Shown: one piece after another, positions 1 to 6,819 of the stretch
How positions within the stretch are numbered: position 1 is the stretch's first letter
Layout: every line of letters starts with the position of its first letter
DNA from: an uncultured Collinsella sp.
GTDB taxonomy: Bacteria; Actinomycetota; Coriobacteriia; Coriobacteriales; Coriobacteriaceae
Assembly (NCBI GenBank): GCA_959605475.1
Contig: CAUHFS010000012.1
Coordinates: 1 to 45,804, forward strand
DNA length: 45,804 nucleotides
Direction: 5' to 3'
Program-made: the position numbers and the translations under genes
Notes under the pieces: model-generated
Databases searched by the model: none
Told to the model about the DNA's origin: nothing
The model's input: only the letters and a program-made list of their open reading frames with translations

Positions 1-24
1 CCTGGCGCTCCCAACATATATAAA

Positions 25-53
25 GAATGAAGGCGCCAACGGCGCCCTCATTC
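25..53. terminator. GC-rich hairpin near left edge
   Basis: GAATGA, GGCGCC, a 3-base loop, GGCGCC and TCATTC form a hairpin with one mismatched pair. There is no clear T-run, so orientation is unknown. It could end a gene lying to the left of the window. Nothing else is recognised in bases 1-100. Confidence 0.4.
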
Positions 54-100
54 ACCAAATTCCATTCAGCCCCGCCTGACCCGAACGGCCGAGTCGTCAC

Positions 101-236
101 GGAACCGAGGGGCCGGGCGCAGGGCCTTGCCTCTCAATGAGTTCCGCACGAACAGGAGGCGCCAGTGGCGCCTCCGTCGTGAGTCAGGACTGTTCGAAAT
201 TGAGAGGCAAGGCCCTGCGCCCGGCCCCTCGGTTCC
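101..236. repeat. 38-bp perfect inverted repeat with nested hairpin
   Basis: Bases 101-138 are the exact reverse complement of 199-236. The 60-base centre holds a second hairpin (GGAGGCGCC 155-163 with GGCGCCTCC 167-175), itself flanked by CGAACAG and CTGTTCG. The right arm stops 3 bases before the gatB stop codon, so a gatB transcript would fold into a very long stem. No T-run follows, no transposase is nearby and no target duplication is obvious. It may be a transcript-end structure or a small non-autonomous palindromic element. Confidence 0.85.
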
Positions 237-239
237 CGT

Positions 240-1916
240 TTACGAGAGCGACGTTCTCAGCAACTCGTTGAAGAGCTTCGGGTTGCCCTTGCCGCGGCTC
301 GCCTTCATGCACTGGCCCACCAAAAAGCCGATAACCTTCTGGTTGCCGTCACGATACTGCTGCGCCTGATCGGCACAGTTAGCCAGCACCTCGTCCACGA
401 TCGGCTGCAACGCACCGGCATCGCTCGCCTGACGCATACCACGCTCGTCGACGATCTTGTTGGGGTCGTCGCCGGTCTGGGCCATGGCCTCAAAGACCTC
501 GTGCGCCTGGTTGGAGCTGATGGCATCGGTCACCAGCAGCTTGGCCAGCGCTGCTACCTGAGCCGGCGCGATGCCGGACTCGGCGAGCGACACGCCTGCG
601 CTCTTAAGGTAGGCGATCATCTCGTTGACCAGCAGGTTTGCGACCGTCTGGGCCTCCTTGCCAGCCATACCGGCAGCGGCAGCCTCAAAGAACTCGGCAA
701 ACTCGGGGTCGCCCGCGATCTGCTCGGCATCAGCCGCCTTAATACCAAAGTCGGTCTCAAAACGGGCGCGCTTGGCATCGGGCAGCTCGGGAATCTCGCC
801 ACGGCAGCGGTCGATGAACTCGTCGTCCAGATCGAACGGCGCCAGATCGGGATCGGGGAACAGGCGATAGTCGTCGGCCGTCTCCTTCACACGCATAACC
901 ACGGTGCGCTTACGGCTGGGCTCCCAGTGGCGGGTCTCCTGATAGACGATGCCGCCCTCCTCGAGCACCTCGGCCTGACGGCAAATCTCGTAGGCAAGGC
1001 CGTCGTGCAGGCTCTTAAACGAGTTGAGGTTCTTGAGCTCGGTCTTGGTGCCCAGCTTGGTCTCGCCGCGGCGGCGCAGCGACACGTTGCCGTCGCAGCG
1101 CATGGAACCCTTCTCCATGGAGCAGTCCGAAATGCCCAGCGTCACAAAGATGCGACGGAGCTTCTCCATAAACAGGCGCGCTTCCTCGGGCGTACGCAGA
1201 TCGGGCTCAGTCACGAGCTCAATCAAAGGCGTGCCGCAGCGGTTGTAGTCGACGAGCGACTCGGCAGCGGCGGTAATACGGCCCTCGGCGCCGCCCACGT
1301 GCACCATCTTGGCGGCGTCCTCCTCCATGTGGATGCGCAGGATGCGGATGGGCACGGTGTAGGAACCGTCCTCGCGACGCTCGGGCATCTGCAGGTTGGA
1401 CGCGTCGTAGCTGGCCAGGTGGCCGACGCGCTGGTTGCCCTCGCGCATGGTCGACGTCATGGACGTGGACAGGCCCTCGGCGTTGGCCGAGGCGCTCGCC
1501 AGGCTCTGAGCCTCGGCCTCGCCAAACGCGCAGTCGGGGCGCTCGGCGGCACCGCGACCGGTCACGTCCAGGTCCAGGTGACCGTACATGGCAAAGGCGA
1601 CCGGACCCTGCGTGGTCTGGAAGTTCTTGGCCATATCGGGATAGAAGTAGTGCTTACGGTAGAACATCGAGTGGCGCTGGATCTCGCAGTTGGTGGCGAG
1701 ACCGGCCTTGACGATGCTCTCGATGGCGCGCTTGTTGGGCACCGGCAGGGCGCCGGGCAGGCCCAGGCACACCGGGCACACGTTGGCGTTGGGCTCGTCA
1801 TCGTGGCTGAGCTTGCAGTTGCAGAACATCTTGGTATCGAGTGCGGTGAGCTCGGTATGGATCTCCAGGCCGATCACGGCCTCCCAATCCTGCAGGACCT
1901 CGGAAAGCTCCTTCAT
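240..1916 (-). CDS. gatB: Asp-tRNA(Asn)/Glu-tRNA(Gln) amidotransferase subunit B
   Basis: GatB binds misacylated Glu-tRNA(Gln) or Asp-tRNA(Asn), phosphorylates the acyl group with ATP and receives ammonia from GatA. The N-terminus has the family start (IGLEIHTEL). The zinc-site cysteines FCNC and CPVC lie at about residues 32-50, and HMEEDAAK lies in the catalytic cradle. The C-terminal half matches the GatB/YqeY tail that grips tRNA. At 558 aa it is longer than the usual roughly 480, because of a Gly/Ala/Ser-rich insert at about residues 120-165. Its ATG shares one base with the gatA stop (TAATG), so translation is coupled. It is the last gene of gatCAB. Confidence 0.97.
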   Translation of the reverse strand: MKELSEVLQDWEAVIGLEIHTELTALDTKMFCNCKLSHDDEPNANVCPVCLGLPGALPVPNKRAIESIVKAGLATNCEIQRHSMFYRKHYFYPDMAKNFQTTQGPVAFAMYGHLDLDVTGRGAAERPDCAFGEAEAQSLASASANAEGLSTSMTSTMREGNQRVGHLASYDASNLQMPERREDGSYTVPIRILRIHMEEDAAKMVHVGGAEGRITAAAESLVDYNRCGTPLIELVTEPDLRTPEEARLFMEKLRRIFVTLGISDCSMEKGSMRCDGNVSLRRRGETKLGTKTELKNLNSFKSLHDGLAYEICRQAEVLEEGGIVYQETRHWEPSRKRTVVMRVKETADDYRLFPDPDLAPFDLDDEFIDRCRGEIPELPDAKRARFETDFGIKAADAEQIAGDPEFAEFFEAAAAGMAGKEAQTVANLLVNEMIAYLKSAGVSLAESGIAPAQVAALAKLLVTDAISSNQAHEVFEAMAQTGDDPNKIVDERGMRQASDAGALQPIVDEVLANCADQAQQYRDGNQKVIGFLVGQCMKASRGKGNPKLFNELLRTSLS

Positions 1917-3430
1917 TACAGCTCGCCTCCCTTCCCGGCAAAATCGGGCGCGACGGAAAGCGCGGGCGCACCCGTAGCGGCATCGGCAAAGCCGCGCTCC
2001 AGGGCGCGGGCAAACGTGAGCAGCTGACGGTCCTTAAAGGCAGGCCCCACCAGCTGGGCAGAAACGGGCAGCTTGGTGTCCTCGCCCAGGCCCAGCGGCA
2101 CCGAGATACCGCCGTTGCCGCAAATATTGAGCGAAATGGTGTACAGGTCGGAGAGGTACATCTGCGTGGGGTCGCTGATCTCGCCAAACTTAAAGGCCGT
2201 GCGCGGCGAGGCGGGCATGAGGATGGTGTCCACCTTGGCATACGCGGCGTCGTAGTCCTGCGTGATGAGCGTGCGAGCCTTTTGCGCGGCGTAGTAATAC
2301 TTGTCGTACACGCCCGAGCTCAGCAGGTAGGCGCCGAGCATCTGACGGCGCTTGGCCTCGGCGCCAAAGCCGTGGGCGCGCGACAGCGAGCTCTGATCGG
2401 ACAGGTTGGCGCAGCCTTCCTCTTGGTAGCCGTAGCGAATGCCGTCGAAGCGGGCCAGGTTGGAGAACGCCTCGGCCGGGCCGATGACGTAGTAGGCGGC
2501 GATGGCGGCGTCCAGGTGCGGCAGGTCGACCTCGACCAGCTCGGCGCCCTGGTTCTGCAGCTCCTGGGCGGCGCGCTGAACAGCGGCCTTGACCTCGGGC
2601 GTCAGGCCCTCGGCCTCCATAAACGCGGGGATGATGCCCACACGCTTACCCTCGATGCTGTCGTTGAGATGCTCGGTAAAGTCGACGGCGCAATCCTGGC
2701 TGGTGCAGTCGTACGGATCGTGGCCCGCACCGGTAAGCGCGTTCATGGCCAGCGCGACATCCTCGACCGTGCGGCCAAAGGGGCCCACCTGGTCGAGCGA
2801 CGAGCCAAAGGCAACCACGCCGTAACGGCTCACGGCACCATACGTGGGCTTAAAGCCCACCACGCCGCAGAGCGCCGCCGGCTGGCGAATGGAGCCGCCG
2901 GTGTCCGAGCCCAGCGAGAGCGCGACCTCGCCCGCGGCGACGGCGGCAGCGGAGCCACCCGAGGAGCCGCCGGGCACGCGCTCGGTATCCCAGGGGTTGT
3001 TAGTGCGATGGAACGCCGAGCTCTCGGTGGAGCTGCCAAAGGCAAACTCGTCCATGTTGGCCTTGCCCATGGGCAGGCAGCCGGCATCGAGCATGCGCTG
3101 GACGCAGGTGGCGGTGTAAACGCTCCGGTAGTCCGCGAGCATGCGGGAAGCGCAGGTGGTGCGCGTGCCCACGAGGTTCATGTTGTCCTTGATGGCCAGC
3201 GGCACGCCCGCGAGCGGGGGCAGCGGCTTTCCGGCGGCACGGTCGGCATCCACGCGCGCGGCGGCCTCGAGCGCAAGCTCAGGCGACACCTGTAGGAAGG
3301 CCTGGACCCCGCCCTCGCGCGCCTCGATGGCGGCAAGGGAGGCCTGGGCCACCTCGGTAGCGGTAAAGTCGCCGGCGGCAACGCCCGCGGCGATCTGGGC
3401 GGCGGTAAGGGAATCGAAGCTCTGCGCCAT
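1916..3430 (-). CDS. gatA: Asp/Glu-tRNA amidotransferase subunit A (amidase)
   Basis: GatA is the glutaminase of the GatCAB complex. It releases ammonia from glutamine and channels it to GatB. The amidase-signature Ser-cisSer-Lys triad is visible: Lys81 in LAIKDN, Ser156 in PGGSSGGS and Ser180 in SDTGGS. Length (504 aa) is close to normal. Start and stop codons overlap those of gatC and gatB by one base each (TAATG at both ends), which supports equal production of the three subunits. A GatCAB enzyme usually means that GlnRS and/or AsnRS is absent from the genome, but that cannot be checked here. Confidence 0.97.
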   Translation of the reverse strand: MAQSFDSLTAAQIAAGVAAGDFTATEVAQASLAAIEAREGGVQAFLQVSPELALEAAARVDADRAAGKPLPPLAGVPLAIKDNMNLVGTRTTCASRMLADYRSVYTATCVQRMLDAGCLPMGKANMDEFAFGSSTESSAFHRTNNPWDTERVPGGSSGGSAAAVAAGEVALSLGSDTGGSIRQPAALCGVVGFKPTYGAVSRYGVVAFGSSLDQVGPFGRTVEDVALAMNALTGAGHDPYDCTSQDCAVDFTEHLNDSIEGKRVGIIPAFMEAEGLTPEVKAAVQRAAQELQNQGAELVEVDLPHLDAAIAAYYVIGPAEAFSNLARFDGIRYGYQEEGCANLSDQSSLSRAHGFGAEAKRRQMLGAYLLSSGVYDKYYYAAQKARTLITQDYDAAYAKVDTILMPASPRTAFKFGEISDPTQMYLSDLYTISLNICGNGGISVPLGLGEDTKLPVSAQLVGPAFKDRQLLTFARALERGFADAATGAPALSVAPDFAGKGGEL

Positions 3431-3741
3431 TACTCGCTCTCCCCCTCTCCCAAAATGGACGGCACGCGGAAGTAGCGGTCGCGTGCGCTGCCGGCGTTTT
3501 CGAGCGCAACGCCGAGCGGCAGGTCGCGCTCGGGCTCGCGCAGGTCGTCGCCCATCACGTTGGACAGGCTTCCGATAGGATGGAACGTGGGCTCCACGTC
3601 GGGCAAGTCATATTGCAAGACGGGCTCGAGCATCTGGACGGCGTCGTTCATGTAGGACGTCATCTGGGTGAGCTCGTCATCGGTCAGTGCGATCTTTGCG
3701 TACTCGGCGATGCCGCGCACGTCTTTCTCGCTGAGTGCCAT
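3430..3741 (-). CDS. gatC: Asp/Glu-tRNA amidotransferase subunit C
   Basis: GatC is the small belt subunit that wraps GatA and GatB and stabilises the complex. The 103-aa protein begins MALSEKDVRGIAEYAKI and has the family's two N-terminal helices, then an extended C-terminal segment (the DVEPTFHP region). The start at 3741 is chosen because GGAAGGGAG lies about 7 bases upstream. An in-frame ATG at 3759 would add six residues and lacks a comparable site. It is the first gene of the operon; bases 3742-3780 look like its leader. Confidence 0.93.
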   Translation of the reverse strand: MALSEKDVRGIAEYAKIALTDDELTQMTSYMNDAVQMLEPVLQYDLPDVEPTFHPIGSLSNVMGDDLREPERDLPLGVALENAGSARDRYFRVPSILGEGESE

Positions 3742-3916
3742 AGGCGCTCCCTTCCGCATAACAGTTAAACCGCTCTAGTATACAAGGCAACGCCGCTTAG
3801 AGCAGGTGCTTTACCCAAATGCAGCGAAAACGTAACGAGGACGGCGGATGCGTCCCGGCGGTTATGCAGCAAAATCTGCATCGCCACAATGCAAAACCGT
3901 CCCGCCCACAACGAAG

Positions 3917-3977
3917 ACCATCACAACATTCGACGCTTTTCGCCAAAATCGCGATTTTCATCGAATGTTGCGATGGT
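3917..3977. repeat. Palindromic repeat, module A (copy 1, plus orientation)
   Basis: Arms of 17 bases, 3917-3933 and 3961-3977 (core ACATTCGA / TCGAATGT), pair with one mismatch. The loop contains GCCAAAATCGCGATTTT. The same element recurs at 15159-15223 in this orientation and at 19385-19449 and 20627-20691 inverted. Confidence 0.85.
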
Positions 3978-3990
3978 TCGGGAGTCCCGG

Positions 3991-4023
3991 CCACCACAAA
4001 GGTGCCTGTCCCCTTTGTGGTGG
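3991..4023. repeat. Palindromic repeat, module B (copy 1)
   Basis: CCACCACAAAGG (3991-4002) pairs perfectly with CCTTTGTGGTGG (4012-4023) around the loop TGCCTGTCC. It lies 14 bases before the sortase stop codon and 13 bases after module A. Further copies are at 14145, 15108 and 16678. Confidence 0.85.
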
Positions 4024-4037
4024 TTCTGAAGAATGTC

Positions 4038-4976
4038 TTATGCCGAGGCCTTGGCCTTGCGACGTTTGCGGACCGCGTGGATCACGATGTCCAGCAGCAA
4101 CAGCATAACGGCTACGACCACAATGAGCACGGCAAACTCGCGCTTGCCCCAGTGGCGGCCGGCCAGCGACTTTTGCTTGTCGACGTCCTTCTTGCTGTAC
4201 TTGGTGCGCACGCAATGCACCAGCAGGCGATGGTCGTTCACGCCGTAGGGCGTGCAGGTGACGAGCGTCACCTTGTCGGCGCCGGGCTCGATGGTCAGCG
4301 ACTCCATCTCCTCGGGCAGCACGACCTCGGAGTCCACCATCTTGTAGGCGAGCATCTTGTTCATGGTGTGCAGCAGCACCAGGTCGCCGGGCTCCAGCGA
4401 GTGGATGTCGTCGAACATGCTCAGGTTGCGCATGCCCGAGTGCGCGGTGAGCACGCAATGCGTCGAGGTGCCGCCCACCGGCAGGCTCGTGCCCTCCAGG
4501 TGGCCGACGCCTGCCATAAGGACTTCTTCGCTCGTGCCGTGGTAGATGGGCATGCTCACGTCGATGGAGGGGATCTCGACCCAGCTCATCATGGGGTCGC
4601 GGTCAAAGATGAGCTGCTGGGCGTAGGGCTCGATCTGGTCGGCGGGAAGCTCGGTGGCCTCGCCCGCAAGCTGCTCGTTAAAGGAGCGCGCCTGGAGCAG
4701 GATGCGTTCGCGCTCCTCGGCAGACAGCGCGTCCACGGTGCTGGAGACCGTGCTGATCTGGTTGAACACGCCCGAGGCCTCGAGCCGGTCCAAGATCCAC
4801 GGCCAAGTCATAAGGCCCACGCCGATAAGGATGATGACGATGGTGATGAGCCGGTCGGCCCAGCGCGGCAGCCGCTTGCGACGGCGCTTGGGCTTTGGTT
4901 GAGGTTTGGGCTGAGGGCTTGAGCCGCCGTTGTCCGCGGCGTTATTGCTCTTCATATGTTTGGCGCCCTGCACCAT
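4038..4976 (-). CDS. Class C (pilus-type) sortase
   Basis: This is a membrane transpeptidase that cleaves LPXTG-like signals and joins pilins into covalent fibres. The order is a Lys/Arg-rich cytoplasmic start, a membrane segment at about residues 42-62, an extracellular catalytic domain, and a second C-terminal membrane helix (about 281-300) followed by KRRKAK. That two-helix layout is typical of class C. Catalytic residues seen are His179 (TAHSG), Cys241 (TLVTCTPYG) and Arg250 (NDHRLL). The start at 4976 has GAGGAG 8 bases upstream; Met8 is an alternative. It is the only sortase in the window. It probably serves the three sorted proteins at 6820-13687, although a regulator-like gene separates them. 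Confidence 0.93.
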   Translation of the reverse strand: MVQGAKHMKSNNAADNGGSSPQPKPQPKPKRRRKRLPRWADRLITIVIILIGVGLMTWPWILDRLEASGVFNQISTVSSTVDALSAEERERILLQARSFNEQLAGEATELPADQIEPYAQQLIFDRDPMMSWVEIPSIDVSMPIYHGTSEEVLMAGVGHLEGTSLPVGGTSTHCVLTAHSGMRNLSMFDDIHSLEPGDLVLLHTMNKMLAYKMVDSEVVLPEEMESLTIEPGADKVTLVTCTPYGVNDHRLLVHCVRTKYSKKDVDKQKSLAGRHWGKREFAVLIVVVAVMLLLLDIVIHAVRKRRKAKASA

Positions 4977-4992
4977 CGCCGGTCACTCCTCT

Positions 4993-5006
4993 ACAACTCA
5001 AGTTGT
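4993..5006. promoter_or_regulatory. Palindrome upstream of the sortase
   Basis: ACAACT-CA-AGTTGT lies 17 bases before the sortase start, and a TATTAT box precedes it on the minus strand. It could be an operator. No matching site was found elsewhere in the window. Apart from this, bases 4977-5098 show nothing definite. Confidence 0.3.
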
Positions 5007-5098
5007 CTAAACAAATAATAGCCGATTAGCGAGCCCATGCGCCGGACAACGCAGCTAGGACCGAAGCACCGCCGACGATTCGAATTCTTGGAGACCTT

Positions 5099-6067
5099 CT
5101 ACAGCGCTTCTTGCCATGGATATTCCTTTCCAAAAATGCGATCGACTTCGAGCTGAATTCGCTCATCGTCGATTGCCGCCAAAGATAGCGCAAGCGAAAT
5201 GTCGTCGACACGGGAGGAGCCGGCAAACACGGGTGCATAGCGCCACACTTGAATCATCGCCGTTTCGTTATCCGGCAACTCCCCGTCTGCGACTTCGAGG
5301 TCGCTCAGTTGACGCCATGCACTTCTTAAGACGGCCTTTTGTTCCATGCCCGGTGCAGCGAGCATCGAACGCGCGGCGAGCGCCGTCTCCCCGGCGTCAA
5401 CAAGATAGTCGATCTGCGGCGTCTTCCTTGCAAAAAAGACCTTCGAGACAGGCGAGGAGAGCTCTGCCATGTGCTCGCTGAGCAAAAGATCAACGGCGAC
5501 AGGGAGCACGACGACACGTCGCTCGCGACGCTCGCGCCTCGCGAGTCCCCTGTCAACAAGCTCGGTTATGGCCTCACTCGCGCGGCTTGCCGAGATCCCA
5601 AGCGCACGACAAAGGTCATGGGGGCGATATGGCTCCTGGGCTGCTCCCCAGATTGCGGCAGCCTGTGCGTTGGGTGACATCTTGGTCGCGTGATTGCGAA
5701 ACCGGACACCGCCCCTCTCCGTGCAGGCCGTGCCCATAAATGGAAGAAAAGCCTGTCTGCCGGGGCAAACAAACGGAATCCCTTGTGCGACCAATGCTTT
5801 GCGCTGACGTGCATCGGCATCAGGAAACGAAACGACAACAGGAGTCTCCGCACGCAAGGCTAGCTGACTATAGACCCTCTTAGCCTCGGGAAGCCCGACG
5901 CCAGTAGGCAAACTTGCAAGCAAAAACGAAAAACCGTTTGCGTCAACAGCGCGGACTTCAATCGCCCGCAGATGCAGCGGCAAGCGTGCGGATCCAGGCC
6001 AAGTTCTGGCCTTGGCGGAGAGGCCTAGTGCTTCTTGTAAGTAGATTAGCGCTTCGTTCATTTCCAT
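5099..6067 (-). CDS. Winged-helix DNA-binding protein of unknown function
   Basis: The family is not recognised with certainty. Residues of about 140-180 look like a winged helix-turn-helix (ALGISASRASEAITELVDRGL, then basic RRERRERR). The C-terminal 60 residues (the SRVDDISLALSL region) resemble the tail of AbiEi-like and MarR-like regulators that act beside a partner gene. No nucleotidyltransferase partner follows; the next gene is the sortase. The start at 6067 (or 6061) is chosen because a TATAAT box lies at 6098-6103 on this strand. The first in-frame ATG (6106) would then be upstream of the transcript. It probably represses itself through the palindrome at 6080-6099 and may control the pilus genes on either side. 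Confidence 0.6.
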   Translation of the reverse strand: MEMNEALIYLQEALGLSAKARTWPGSARLPLHLRAIEVRAVDANGFSFLLASLPTGVGLPEAKRVYSQLALRAETPVVVSFPDADARQRKALVAQGIPFVCPGRQAFLPFMGTACTERGGVRFRNHATKMSPNAQAAAIWGAAQEPYRPHDLCRALGISASRASEAITELVDRGLARRERRERRVVVLPVAVDLLLSEHMAELSSPVSKVFFARKTPQIDYLVDAGETALAARSMLAAPGMEQKAVLRSAWRQLSDLEVADGELPDNETAMIQVWRYAPVFAGSSRVDDISLALSLAAIDDERIQLEVDRIFGKEYPWQEAL

Positions 6068-6079
6068 TGTTTTCGTTCG

Positions 6080-6103
6080 ATTCCAGTTTATATTGGAATT
6101 ATA
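6080..6103 (-). promoter_or_regulatory. Promoter -10 and palindromic operator of the winged-helix gene
   Basis: TATAAT reads on the minus strand at 6103-6098. It overlaps the inverted repeat ATTCCA-N8-TGGAAT (6080-6099), which covers the expected start of transcription. A second ATTCCG half-site lies just upstream. The -35 is poor. The arrangement suggests autoregulation by the encoded protein. Confidence 0.5.
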
Positions 6104-6204
6104 CATAATTTTCGGAATTAACGAGATACCGTTCGTGCCTAAGCCTATATTTGAGTTTTCAAAATGTCTCGAATCGACTGGGCGATTCGGGATACAATTT
6201 CAAT

Positions 6205-6296
6205 AGAAAACGACGCACCCCGCGTAAGTACTTAGGAGCGCGGGCGGCCTAGTTTTCTGGTTTTGTTAAATGCCCGGGCCTCTAACCCCGGGCATT
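6205..6296 (+). ncRNA. Candidate structured RNA opposite the small-peptide gene
   Basis: Read on the plus strand, AGAAAAC (6205-6211) pairs with GTTTTCT (6252-6258). Inside it CCCGCG (6219-6224) pairs with CGCGGG (6239-6244), and TAAGTACTTA sits in the loop. A 10-bp hairpin (6269-6278 with 6287-6296) followed by TCTTATTT could be its terminator. TACAAT at 6193-6198 is a possible -10, with no good -35. Its 3' end faces the end of the 49-aa peptide gene, like antisense RNAs of type I toxin systems. Transcription is not shown. Confidence 0.3.
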
Positions 6297-6297
6297 C

Positions 6298-6447
6298 TTA
6301 TTTGCGCTGGCGGCGCAAATGCCGTCCACCGTCCGCACCGCGCGTGCGCCTACGGACCTTAAACCGAACCTCATACGAGTCAAGAAACGCGATGACGAAC
6401 GTGCCCACCGCCGCGAGGGCGGCGAGCGCGTTAAGGAATTTCAGCAT
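6298..6447 (-). CDS. Small holin-like / possible type I toxin peptide (49 aa)
   Basis: The peptide begins MLKFLNALAALAAVGTFVIA, one hydrophobic membrane segment, followed by an acidic kink (LDSYE) and a strongly basic tail rich in Arg and Lys. That plan resembles the small single-helix toxins of the TxpA/holin-like group, but no family signature is certain. The start is strongly supported: GGAGGT lies 6 bases upstream of the ATG, one of the best ribosome sites in the window. A strong hairpin follows directly after the stop, and a possible antisense RNA lies downstream. It sits alone between the backbone pilin and the winged-helix gene. Confidence 0.5.
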   Translation of the reverse strand: MLKFLNALAALAAVGTFVIAFLDSYEVRFKVRRRTRGADGGRHLRRQRK

Positions 6448-6819
6448 TTGGGGACCTCCGATCGAGTCGTCGGCCGCCCGCGCACGGGATGCGTCGCTGA
6501 GCCATTTTACTGCGAGCGTATGCACCCACAGCTGGTAAACGCGATTTTGACAAACATTTGTTCGATAGTTACACACACGATTCCTCATCCAGCGGAGCTT
6601 GGCCACATTGTCCGGGTTTGCCCGACGTGTTTGCGTTTTCAAAATGTCCCGCATCGGACGGCGGAGGCTGGCTGCGTTGTCCAAAAAACGGGGCAGACTC
6701 CAGTACGGAGTCTGCCCCGAAAAGAGGATGGCAAAGCAAGAACGTGGATGAACGAGAAAAGTGTCCGCAAGTCTCATGGCCATCACATCCCACCTGCCAA
6801 AGGGATGGGTGAGTGAGCG
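6448..6819. other. Gene-poor stretch after the backbone pilin
   Basis: This stretch holds the pilin terminator (6683-6719) and a 16-base motif (around 6635, core TTTTCAAAATGTC) that also occurs around 6155. It also holds the leader of the 49-aa peptide. No other supported gene was seen; the long reading frame across it on the minus strand has no typical start or family signal. Confidence 0.5.
6683..6719 (-). terminator. Rho-independent terminator of the pilin operon
   Basis: A perfect 13-bp stem (6689-6701 with 6707-6719; CGGGGCAGACTCC) with a 5-base loop is followed on the minus strand by a run of six T. It lies 100 bases after the backbone pilin stop. Confidence 0.85.

Noticed and set aside
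501..2027. Long plus-strand reading frame (508 aa) opposite gatB and the end of gatA
   Set aside because: It is the shadow of strongly biased codons in gatB and gatA; low-complexity composition and no family match.
3917..4023. Modules A and B as peptide-coding genes (open frames run through them)
   Set aside because: The frames exist because the palindromes lack stops; they have no consistent start or ribosome site, and the conserved feature is the stem.
6298..6786. 162-aa frame covering the small peptide
   Set aside because: Only the last 49 codons follow a ribosome site and show a sensible protein plan; the upstream part crosses the pilin terminator.
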